Assembly (NCBI GenBank): GCA_046303375.1
Contig: JBKCGB010000218.1
Span: 1 to 8,573 of the forward strand
Source: UBA965 sp046303375
GTDB taxonomy: Bacteria; Chloroflexota; Chloroflexia; Chloroflexales; Roseiflexaceae
Direction: 5' to 3'
DNA length: 8,573 nt
In this document: positions 1-5,401 of the stretch, one piece after another
How the letters are laid out: every line of letters starts with the position of its first letter
Numbering within the stretch: the stretch's first letter is position 1
Position numbers and translations under genes: made by a program
Notes under the pieces: generated by a model
What the model was told of the DNA's origin: nothing
Database searches by the model: none
What the model saw: the letters and a program-made list of their open reading frames with translations, nothing else

Positions 1-142
1 GTTCCATGCCCGACTCGTAGGGTGCGAGTTTGCGCACCGTCGGCTTGGCGGGGCCGAGAAAGCGCGACAGCGTAATCACAAAGACGGCGATGAAGAGCGC
101 AATCCCAAACATCGCAAGAATCGGCACGTATGCACTGAACAT
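1..142 (-). CDS. nuoA: NADH-quinone oxidoreductase subunit A, N-terminal part (cut by window edge)
   Basis: NuoA is a small membrane subunit of respiratory complex I (NDH-1), which passes electrons from NADH to quinone and pumps protons. Only the first 47 codons lie in the window. They encode a hydrophobic helix (about residues 6-28), a short LGPAKPT linker, then KLAPYESGME. That last stretch matches the conserved loop K-x-x-PYE-[CS]-G of NuoA/ND3 just after the first transmembrane helix. The ATG at 142 has a GAGG Shine-Dalgarno site 8 bases upstream. The rest of the gene, and presumably nuoB onward, lies beyond the left edge. The gene has its own strong promoter, so it is a separate unit from the rib operon upstream. 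Identification rests on the loop motif, the helix position and the start of the protein. Confidence 0.85.
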   Translation of the reverse strand, partial: MFSAYVPILAMFGIALFIAVFVITLSRFLGPAKPTVRKLAPYESGME

Positions 143-195
143 GGTCACGTCCTCGGTACAAAAACACACGGCTATAGGCGTTTTTCCTCGCCGTT

Positions 196-223
196 ATTAT
201 ATGATGTTTGGGGAAAGTGTCAA
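196..223 (-). promoter_or_regulatory. Near-consensus sigma-70 promoter for nuoA
   Basis: On the minus strand a perfect -35 TTGACA (223-218) is followed by a 16-base spacer and a perfect -10 TATAAT (201-196). Transcription should start near 189, leaving a leader of about 47 bases before the nuoA ATG. This is the strongest promoter by sequence in the window. It lies just beyond the rib operon terminator hairpin. Confidence 0.85.
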
Positions 224-239
224 ACGCACCAGATGTGAA

Positions 240-267
240 TGCACCACCAGCGGTAACTGGTGGCGCA
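240..267 (-). terminator. Hairpin ending the rib operon
   Basis: Stems 240-250 and 257-267 enclose a 6-base loop. Read as minus-strand RNA all 11 pairs form, one of them G-U; read as plus-strand RNA the same position is an A-C mismatch. This argues that the functional transcript is the minus one. The hairpin begins 14 bases after the ribH stop. The downstream sequence (TTCACATC) is only weakly U-rich, so it may terminate inefficiently or mainly protect the 3' end. Confidence 0.6.
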
Positions 268-281
268 TCGTTGTCTGCTCA

Positions 282-749
282 CTAGCCGGGGATTTGCCGC
301 AACAGGGTGGCCATTTCGATGGCAGCCATGGCTGCCTCTGACCCCTTGTTGCCCATTTTGCTCCCAGCCCGCTCAATGGCCTGCTCGATGCTTTCGGTGG
401 TCACCACGCCGAAAATGCACGGTACCCCCGTCTGTAAGCCGACCTGCGCAATCCCCGATGTCACCCCTGAGGTGACGTGGTCGTAGTGGCTGGTCGAGCC
501 GCGAATTACACAGCCCAGCGCAATGACGGCATGGTAGCGCCCACTACTGGCAAACTTTTTGGCGACCACGGGTAGCTCGAATGAGCCCGGTACCCAGGCC
601 ACATCGACGGCACTGCTGGCTACCCCGTGACGGGTGAGCGTGTCGAGGGCGCCGTCGAGTAGCGGCTTGGTGATGATGTCGTTCCAGCGGCTGACCACGA
701 TGGCGACATGCAACTCGTGGCCAATGAAATCTCCCTGATAGGTGGTCAT
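282..749 (-). CDS. ribH: 6,7-dimethyl-8-ribityllumazine synthase
   Basis: Lumazine synthase condenses 5-amino-6-ribitylamino-uracil with 3,4-dihydroxy-2-butanone 4-phosphate (the RibB product) to give the direct precursor of riboflavin. It is cytoplasmic and usually forms pentamers or 60-mers. The protein is 155 residues, the normal family length. Visible motifs are SRWN near residues 20-23 (aromatic residue of the pyrimidine site), PGSFELP at 54-60, and the phosphate-binding loop GCVIRGSTSHYD at 79-90. That loop contains the catalytic His88. The helix ERAGSKMGNKGSEAA is near the C-terminus. The ATG at 749 is chosen over upstream in-frame starts because AAGGAG sits 6 bases before it and the product then has the family length. 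It begins 14 bases after the ribB stop and is the last gene of the operon. Confidence 0.95.
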   Translation of the reverse strand: MTTYQGDFIGHELHVAIVVSRWNDIITKPLLDGALDTLTRHGVASSAVDVAWVPGSFELPVVAKKFASSGRYHAVIALGCVIRGSTSHYDHVTSGVTSGIAQVGLQTGVPCIFGVVTTESIEQAIERAGSKMGNKGSEAAMAAIEMATLLRQIPG

Positions 750-763
750 GGAATGCTCCTTTG

Positions 764-1414
764 TTATCGTCCGTAGACGAATGATGTATCGGTGTGTGGT
801 GTCAATAACGCAGTATGCCGGCGATACTCGACCAGCTGTGCCACGCTTGTCATAACGAGGTGGTGCCGTTGACAAAATAGCTCGAGCTGCGGGCGTCGGG
901 CCATGGTGCCGTCGTCATTCATGATTTCGCAGATGACTCCCGCAGGGCGACGATTGAGTACGCGTGCAAAATCCACCGCTGCCTCGGTGTGTCCCGGGCG
1001 CTCGAGCACACCACCGGGCCGGGCCCGCAACGGAAAGACGTGCCCCGGGCTGACGATGTCGTGTGCCGTACTCTGCGGGTCGACGGCCACTGCAATGGTG
1101 TGCGCACGGTCTGCCGCCGAAATCCCCGTGGTCACCCCATGTGCGGCTTCGATTGAGACAGTGAATGCCGTCCCCGTCCCTGAGCGATTGCGTGCGACCA
1201 TGGGGGCCAAATTCAGGTGGTCACACAGCTGGTGGTCGAGTGCCAGACAAATCAAGCCACGCCCATGGATGGCCATGAAGGCGATATGTGCAGGAGTGAT
1301 GGCATCGGCCAGACAGACCAGATCGCCTTCGTTTTCGCGGTCTTCGTCGTCGACCACCACAATCATGCGTCCTTGGGCGAGTTCGGCGAGCGCCTGGTTA
1401 ATTGGTGCGAGCAT
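764..1414 (-). CDS. ribB: 3,4-dihydroxy-2-butanone 4-phosphate synthase (monofunctional)
   Basis: RibB converts ribulose 5-phosphate to 3,4-dihydroxy-2-butanone 4-phosphate plus formate, supplying the four-carbon unit for RibH. The 216-residue protein has the full signature set: VVDDEDRENEGDLV near the N-terminus (acidic Mg2+ site), GRGLICLAL, the RSGTGTAFTVSIEA segment followed by GVTTGISAADR, then GHVFPLRARPGG and HTEAAVDFA, and CEIMNDDGTMAR. The ATG at 1414 follows a GGAGGG site at 6 bases spacing. This start lies 17 bases inside the 3' end of ribE, suggesting translational coupling. After SVAQLVEYRR and a 19-residue tail the protein stops. No GTP cyclohydrolase II domain follows, unlike the RibBA fusion found at this operon position in many Gram-positive and other bacteria. 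Confidence 0.95.
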   Translation of the reverse strand: MLAPINQALAELAQGRMIVVVDDEDRENEGDLVCLADAITPAHIAFMAIHGRGLICLALDHQLCDHLNLAPMVARNRSGTGTAFTVSIEAAHGVTTGISAADRAHTIAVAVDPQSTAHDIVSPGHVFPLRARPGGVLERPGHTEAAVDFARVLNRRPAGVICEIMNDDGTMARRPQLELFCQRHHLVMTSVAQLVEYRRHTALLTPHTDTSFVYGR

Positions 1415-2015
1415 GTGGATCCCTCCATGCACTGCTTATCCGTTCCACGTATTTGGCGATAATGTCGACTTCGATGTTGACTGGCTCGCCTACTGCCTGG
1501 GCTCCCATGGTAACCACTGATTGCGTATGCGCAATCATGGCAATCCCAAAGCTGGTTTCATCGAGGGCGGCTACCGTCAGGCTGACGCCGTCAATGGCGA
1601 TATAACCTTTCATGACGATGTAGGGCAACAGCTGTGCTGGGGGCGTGATGGTGATGAATTTGGATTCACCCTCGGCACGAATGGCCGTGATATGTGCGAC
1701 GCCGTCGACATGCCCCTGCACGTAGTGCCCACCCATGCGCCCACCGTACGTCAAGGCACGCTCGAGGTTGACGAAGTCGCCCACCCGGCGTTGCCCGAGG
1801 TTGGTACAGCGCAGAGTCTCAGGAGAAATCCCCACGCTGAATGTGGTATCAGTCATGGAGGTGACGGTTAGACAGACCCCTGCCACGCAGATGCTATCGC
1901 CGATGCGGGTGCCGTCGAGGGCCGTGCGACAGTCAATGGTCATGGTATTGTCGCGGTCGTGCTGTGTTTCGGCGACGACGATCCGACCTTGTTCTTCTAC
2001 GATACCGGTAAACAT
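1398..2015 (-). CDS. ribE: Riboflavin synthase, alpha subunit
   Basis: This enzyme dismutates two molecules of 6,7-dimethyl-8-ribityllumazine to riboflavin and the pyrimidine that RibH reuses. The 205-residue protein shows the family's internal duplication of two lumazine-binding barrels. Barrel 1 (about 1-97) starts MFTGIVE and carries GDSICVAGVCLTVTS (40-53) and SPETLRCTNLG. Barrel 2 (about 98-195) has VQGHVDG, then GYIAIDGVSLTV (137-148), and ends VNIEVDIIAKYVER. Cys48 of barrel 1 is kept. In IAHT (161-164) the usual Pro of IPHT is Ala, a minor variation. The ATG at 2015 has a GGAG site 7 bases upstream. The gene overlaps the ribD end by 19 bases and the ribB start by 17. The symbol is ribE in Gram-positive nomenclature and ribC in E. 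coli. Confidence 0.95.
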   Translation of the reverse strand: MFTGIVEEQGRIVVAETQHDRDNTMTIDCRTALDGTRIGDSICVAGVCLTVTSMTDTTFSVGISPETLRCTNLGQRRVGDFVNLERALTYGGRMGGHYVQGHVDGVAHITAIRAEGESKFITITPPAQLLPYIVMKGYIAIDGVSLTVAALDETSFGIAMIAHTQSVVTMGAQAVGEPVNIEVDIIAKYVERISSAWRDPHARTN

Positions 2016-3163
2016 AGCTGGGCTCCTTCGTGCGCAGTCGAAAACAATGTGTCGATGTGGGTATGGACGGCATGCAAATGTATATCACCGTCCAGGAGGT
2101 GTTGGTTGATGATGCGAAACTGTCGCCAGTCGGCGAGCGTGTGTCGCCCCTGTCCTGCCAGTGGACTCGGTGCGTGGGTGCCACCAATGATGCCTGGCGC
2201 CACAAAGCAATGAATCTCGTCAATCAGTTGTGCATCAGCACAGGCACCGGCTAGCCCCGTACCTGCTTCGAGCAGGAGATGATTGATGCCACAGTGGTGC
2301 AAATGATGGAGCGCGGCGCGCATATCGATGCGCCCAGCCTGTGGCTGGCAGATGACCTGTACCCCGCGCTGGCTGAGGGCCCGTTGCCAATCGCTGGGGG
2401 CGTCGCTGCTACAAAAGAGCATGGTTGGGGCGGCACCGTCATTGAATATCCGTGCCGTGACAGGCGAGCGCCCCTGACTATCAACTACGATGCGCAGGGG
2501 TTGTGCCGCCACAAGCGTATCATCGAGGCGCACGGTGAGTTGTGGATTGTCAGCGCACACTGTGCCACTGCCGGTCATGATGGCATCCACCCGGCTACGG
2601 ATGCGGTGCACAACGGTGCGGCTAGCACTGGTGCTAATCCACTGACTCACCCCTGTGTGCGTGGCGATTTTGCCGTCGAGGCTCATGGCATACTTCCAGG
2701 TCAGCCAGGGACGTTGCTGTTGGATGCGCATAAAAAACGGTGCCAGCTGGAGTTTGATGCGCTCATCATCGGGCGTGATTTGTACGCACTGAACCCCGTG
2801 TTGCTGCAGGATGTGTGCCGCCCCATGTCCCATGCGCGGGTCGGGGTCGCGCATCACAAAAAATACACGCGCAATACCGGCTGCAATAATGGCCTCAGTA
2901 CATGGGGGCGTACGTCCGTGGAATGTGCACGGCTCGAGTGTCACATACAAGTCAGCACCACGGGCTTGCACCCCGGCATGGATCAATGCTTGGCGCTCTG
3001 CATGCGCATGACCAGGGGGTTGGGTGGCACCCCATGCGATGATTGCACCGTCACGGACTACCACGGCGCCAACCGCCGGATTGGGGCTTGTACGCCCACA
3101 CACCGTGTCTGCCACGGCGACGGCGTGTTGATAGGCGGCTTGATTGTAGGGGATATCGACCAT
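1997..3163 (-). CDS. ribD: Bifunctional diaminohydroxyphosphoribosylaminopyrimidine deaminase / 5-amino-6-(5-phosphoribosylamino)uracil reductase
   Basis: RibD catalyses the second and third steps of the GTP branch of riboflavin synthesis: deamination of the pyrimidine, then NADPH-dependent reduction of the ribosyl chain. The protein is 388 residues, within the usual 360-400. The N-terminal zinc deaminase (about 1-145) has TSPNPAVGAVVV, then HAE at 54-56 and EPCTFHGRTPPCTEAI at 77-92, giving zinc ligands His54, Cys79, Cys88 and proton shuttle Glu56. The C-terminal reductase (about 152-365) has KYAMSLDGKIA, then RSRVDAIMTGSGTVCADNPQLTVR and LLLEAGTGLAG. The usual WITG-type segment reads WISTSASR. 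The ATG at 3163 was chosen because an earlier GTG at 3262 would start translation inside the riboswitch. A GGTGG site lies 7 bases before this ATG and inside a hairpin arm, so initiation is probably regulated. Confidence 0.95.
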   Translation of the reverse strand: MVDIPYNQAAYQHAVAVADTVCGRTSPNPAVGAVVVRDGAIIAWGATQPPGHAHAERQALIHAGVQARGADLYVTLEPCTFHGRTPPCTEAIIAAGIARVFFVMRDPDPRMGHGAAHILQQHGVQCVQITPDDERIKLQLAPFFMRIQQQRPWLTWKYAMSLDGKIATHTGVSQWISTSASRTVVHRIRSRVDAIMTGSGTVCADNPQLTVRLDDTLVAAQPLRIVVDSQGRSPVTARIFNDGAAPTMLFCSSDAPSDWQRALSQRGVQVICQPQAGRIDMRAALHHLHHCGINHLLLEAGTGLAGACADAQLIDEIHCFVAPGIIGGTHAPSPLAGQGRHTLADWRQFRIINQHLLDGDIHLHAVHTHIDTLFSTAHEGAQLCLPVS

Positions 3164-3199
3164 AAAAATACCACCGCCGTGATGATACAGGGCAGTGGT
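3164..3199 (-). terminator. Riboswitch expression platform: hairpin plus U5 abutting the ribD start
   Basis: In minus-strand RNA, ACCACUGCC (3199-3191) pairs with GGCGGUGGU (3178-3170). This gives nine pairs, one U-G, around a 12-base loop. An A and five U residues follow, and the ribD AUG comes immediately after. The hairpin therefore looks like an intrinsic terminator. Its 3' arm also contains the only plausible Shine-Dalgarno sequence (GGUGG, 3175-3171), so it would block translation even if transcription continued. The 5' arm can instead pair with the first part of the FMN aptamer (see findings). Confidence 0.75.
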
Positions 3200-3257
3200 G
3201 CAGATAGACAGCCGTGCTCCCACGTGATGTCGTGGCATGCACAGAAATTTATCTCCA

Positions 3258-3390
3258 CACACTTTCTTTCATCCGGACTATACCGTCGGCCCTGGAATCG
3301 CACCAGTGTCGTGCAACGTGTGTTGCTCGCGGGCTTGTCAGCATGCTGACTTACCGCCGGTAGGGAGTTACACCCTGCCCTGAAAGTGTG
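3258..3390 (-). promoter_or_regulatory. FMN riboswitch (RFN element)
   Basis: The minus strand matches the RFN consensus closely. AGGGCAGGGTGTAACTCCC is followed by CTACCGGCGGTAAG, GTCAGCATGCTGAC, AAGCCCGCGAGC and, at the 3' end, GACGGTATAGTCCGGATGAAAG. The closing helix P1 is a perfect 9-bp pairing, CACACUUUC (3390-3382) with GAAAGUGUG (3266-3258). The aptamer lies about 95 bases upstream of the ribD start. FMN binding is expected to switch the operon off. The 3' consensus, the junctions and the variable-arm position are all intact, so I regard it as functional. Confidence 0.97.
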
Positions 3391-3404
3391 CAAATACTGT
3401 GCAT

Positions 3405-3434
3405 AGTATATCATATCTGTGCATTGCATGTGAA
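3405..3434 (-). promoter_or_regulatory. Promoter of the ribDEBH operon
   Basis: On the minus strand, TTCACA (3434-3429, five of six consensus bases) is separated by 18 bases from TATACT (3410-3405). The predicted start near 3398 is about 8 bases before the riboswitch P1 helix, the expected position for an RFN leader. An 8-base direct repeat, CTGTGCAT on the plus strand (3397-3404 and 3417-3424, 20 bases apart), brackets the -10 box. Confidence 0.65.
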
Positions 3435-3445
3435 TCACGACATGC
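3426..3445. promoter_or_regulatory. Candidate operator dyad between the divergent rib and icd promoters
   Basis: GCATGT (3426-3431), eight bases, then ACATGC (3440-3445) form a 20-bp inverted repeat. It covers the rib -35 box and the upstream part of the icd promoter. The size and dyad symmetry suit a dimeric regulator. Nothing in the window identifies such a protein, and 6-bp arms can occur by chance. Confidence 0.3.
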
Positions 3446-3455
3446 GCCGATGTTG

Positions 3456-3464
3456 TGCTATAAT
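3456..3464 (+). promoter_or_regulatory. Extended -10 promoter of icd
   Basis: TGC-TATAAT is a perfect extended -10 element (TGn plus TATAAT, hexamer 3459-3464). No good -35 hexamer lies 16-18 bases upstream, which is typical of extended -10 promoters. The predicted start is near 3471, giving a leader of about 69 bases before the icd ATG. Confidence 0.65.
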
Positions 3465-3539
3465 GGCGCAATTCACACGCAAGCGACTGCGTGCGGCGAT
3501 TTGTGTGTCAGCACGCACTATGGAACGAAGGCAAGGTTG

Positions 3540-4889
3540 ATGAGTAAGACAATTCGTGCAAGCAAAGGTGATGCAATCTCGATTCGTGATGGTAAGCTCA
3601 CCGTACCCAACAATCCAGTCGTACCCTTTGTGATTGGTGATGGGACTGGTCCTGATATTTGGCATGCCAGTGTGCGTATATTTGATGCTGCGGTAGCCAA
3701 AGCCTACAAGGGGCAACGCAAAATCGAGTGGCTCGAAGTATTGGCCGGTGAGAAAGCCTTCAACGAGACGGGCAACTGGCTCCCCGATGAGACCGTTGAG
3801 GCCTTTAACCACTACCTCGTTGGTATCAAAGGTCCTTTGACCACCCCCATCGGCAAGGGCATTCGCAGCCTCAATGTGGCGTTGCGCCAGATGCTCGATT
3901 TGTATGTGTGTTTGCGCCCAGTGCGCTGGTTCACAGGTGTGCCGTCACCGGTGCGTGCTCCTGAAAAGGTGGACATGGTTATTTTCCGTGAAAACACGGA
4001 AGACATCTATGCCGGCATCGAGTACGTGGGTGGATCACCTGAGGCCGCCAAGTTCTTGGCATTCATGCAAGAGACATTCCCCAAAGACTTCGCCAAAATT
4101 CGCTTCGGTACCACTGAAAAAACGGCTGATTTCAACAAACAAGTGGGCATCAACAACGCCCTCGTAGAAGTCGGTATCGGCATCAAGCCCGTCAGCCGTA
4201 CCGGCTCGGAGCGCCTGATTAGGGCTGCCATCGAGTACGCTTTGCAGTTCAACCGCCGCAACGTGACGCTGGTGCACAAGGGTAACATCATGAAGTTCAC
4301 CGAGGGTGGCTTCCTCGATTGGGGCTACGAGCTAGCCGAGCGCGAGTTCGGTGCCAAGGTCTACACCTGGGCACAGTGGGAGCGCACCAAAAAGGCCAAA
4401 GGCGAGGCCGAAGCCAATGCCGAGCAGAAAGCGGCCTTGGCCAGTGGACGCGTGTTGGTCAAAGATGCCATTGCTGACATCACGTTGCAGCAGGTGTTGA
4501 CGCGCCCCGAAGACTTCGATGTCATCGCCACGCTCAACCTCAACGGTGACTACTTGAGCGACGCGTTGGCGGCGCAAGTAGGTGGTATCGGTATTGCTCC
4601 CGGCGGCAATATCAACTATGTGACCGGGCATGCTATTTTTGAGGCCACGCATGGCACAGCCCCCAAGTACGCCAACCAAGACAAAGTCAACCCGTGTAGT
4701 GTGGTGCTGAGCGGCGACATGATGCTCCGCCACATGGGCTGGGTCGAAGCCGCCGATATGATTATTGCGGCCATCGAGACCACCATTGGTGCCAAGGTCG
4801 TCACCTACGACTTTGCGCGTTTGATGGATGGCGCCAAAGAAGTCAAGACGTCGGAATTCGCCGATGCAGTGATTGCCAACATGCGCTAA
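3540..4889 (+). CDS. icd: NADP-dependent isocitrate dehydrogenase
   Basis: This citric-acid-cycle enzyme oxidises isocitrate to 2-oxoglutarate and CO2 with NADP+. The 449-residue protein is collinear with E. coli Icd (416 aa). Visible sites include IGDGTG (32-37), the substrate loop GIRSLNVALRQ with Ser110, Asn112 and Arg116, then LRPVRW with Arg126, and FRENTEDIYAGIE with Arg150 and Tyr157. HKGNIMKFTEG carries Lys247; metal-binding Asp residues are Asp313, Asp337 and Asp341. HGTAPKYANQDKVNP (371-385) with Lys377 and Tyr378, plus Tyr423 and Arg427, match the NADP-selecting residues of the E. coli enzyme, so NADP is the likely cofactor. Ser110 corresponds to the AceK-phosphorylated serine. Two insertions account for the extra length: about 20 residues near 184-210 and 13 near 282-304, the latter rich in Ala, Lys and Glu. 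The ATG at 3540 follows GAAGG at 8 bases spacing. It is monocistronic, divergent from rib. Confidence 0.96.
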   Translation: MSKTIRASKGDAISIRDGKLTVPNNPVVPFVIGDGTGPDIWHASVRIFDAAVAKAYKGQRKIEWLEVLAGEKAFNETGNWLPDETVEAFNHYLVGIKGPLTTPIGKGIRSLNVALRQMLDLYVCLRPVRWFTGVPSPVRAPEKVDMVIFRENTEDIYAGIEYVGGSPEAAKFLAFMQETFPKDFAKIRFGTTEKTADFNKQVGINNALVEVGIGIKPVSRTGSERLIRAAIEYALQFNRRNVTLVHKGNIMKFTEGGFLDWGYELAEREFGAKVYTWAQWERTKKAKGEAEANAEQKAALASGRVLVKDAIADITLQQVLTRPEDFDVIATLNLNGDYLSDALAAQVGGIGIAPGGNINYVTGHAIFEATHGTAPKYANQDKVNPCSVVLSGDMMLRHMGWVEAADMIIAAIETTIGAKVVTYDFARLMDGAKEVKTSEFADAVIANMR

Positions 4890-4904
4890 TAGCGCGTACC
4901 TGAT

Positions 4905-4950
4905 ACACCGCGGCGAGTGCATAACGCACTCGCCGCGGTGTTGTTGTTGT
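4905..4950 (+). terminator. Intrinsic terminator of icd
   Basis: A perfect 16-bp GC-rich stem (4905-4920 with 4926-4941) has a 5-base ATAAC loop and is followed by TGTTGTTGT. It starts 15 bases after the icd stop. The U-rich side is only on the plus strand, so it primarily ends icd. The stem may also block read-through from the convergent hemoglobin gene, which ends at 4967. Confidence 0.85.
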
Positions 4951-4966
4951 AGCAATGAAATGAGGG

Positions 4967-5401
4967 TTATTCGGTCCGGGGTTGCTCGCCACTGAGTGGA
5001 ATAGCACGTTGTTGCTCGGCCGGGGAGTGATTCATCATGAACGTGGCAGTCCCCTCGAAGTAGGTGCGCATGGCGGCGGCGATATCGGGGGCAAAGCCGA
5101 CTTCGGCAATGGCGTCGAGCATGCAACGCACCCAGGCGTCACGCTCAGCCACACCGATGATGAACGGCATGTGGCGCATGCGCAGGCGTGGGTGGCCACG
5201 CTGTGCGTGGTAGCGTTCGGGCCCACCGAAGTACTGTGTAATAAAGAGGAACTGGTATTCTTTGCCAGCGGCCAGGTCATCTGGGAAGAGTGGGCGCAGC
5301 ACGGGGTCTGCCTCAACATTGCGATAAAAGATGTCAACGAGGCGGCGAAACGGCTCGTCGCCGCCAGCTTGGTCGTAGATGGTGCGGTAATTGGTGCTCA
5401 T
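4967..5401 (-). CDS. Group II truncated hemoglobin (2/2 globin, GlbO/YjbI type)
   Basis: Group II truncated hemoglobins are small cytoplasmic heme proteins linked to oxygen, NO or peroxide chemistry; the ligand here cannot be read from sequence. The 144-residue protein begins with the family pattern YDQAGGDEPFRRLVDIFYRNV, where Tyr26 is the B10 distal tyrosine. It continues with DPVLRPLFPDDL, then QYFGGPERYHAQRGHPRLRMRHMPF, where His77 is the proximal F8 heme ligand. RDAWVRCM follows, where Trp90 is the group II G8 tryptophan. A C-terminal tail of about 20 polar residues follows the last helix. The start codon overlaps the stop of the upstream amidase as ATGA, with only a weak AGG upstream. 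Translation probably depends on coupling to the amidase. Confidence 0.92.
   Translation of the reverse strand: MSTNYRTIYDQAGGDEPFRRLVDIFYRNVEADPVLRPLFPDDLAAGKEYQFLFITQYFGGPERYHAQRGHPRLRMRHMPFIIGVAERDAWVRCMLDAIAEVGFAPDIAAAMRTYFEGTATFMMNHSPAEQQRAIPLSGEQPRTE

Noticed and set aside
177..192. Small GGCG/CGCC hairpin in the nuoA leader
   Set aside because: The stem is only 4 bp with an 8-base loop and no supporting feature; it is likely chance.
903..1520. Plus-strand open frame (205 codons) opposite ribB and ribE
   Set aside because: The Ser/Arg/Thr-rich translation is the mirror of well-conserved rib genes and has no family match that I can see.
3220..3235. 5-bp hairpin (CCACG/CGTGG) between the aptamer and the expression platform
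   Set aside because: It is short, lacks a U-run or overlap with ribosome-binding sequence, and needs no separate role.
3164..3262. Upstream GTG extension of ribD
   Set aside because: It would begin translation inside the 3' strand of the riboswitch P1 helix and add residues that RibD proteins lack.
2279..3349. Long plus-strand open frame (356 codons) opposite ribD and the riboswitch
   Set aside because: It runs antisense to a clear bifunctional RibD and an FMN riboswitch. Its translation has no recognisable domain, and it reflects codon bias of the real gene.
4332..5126. Long minus-strand open frame (264 codons) opposite the icd 3' half, its terminator and the hemoglobin end
   Set aside because: It would cross the perfect icd terminator stem and overlap the hemoglobin. 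Its translation is Arg/His-rich without a recognisable domain, so it is an antisense shadow.
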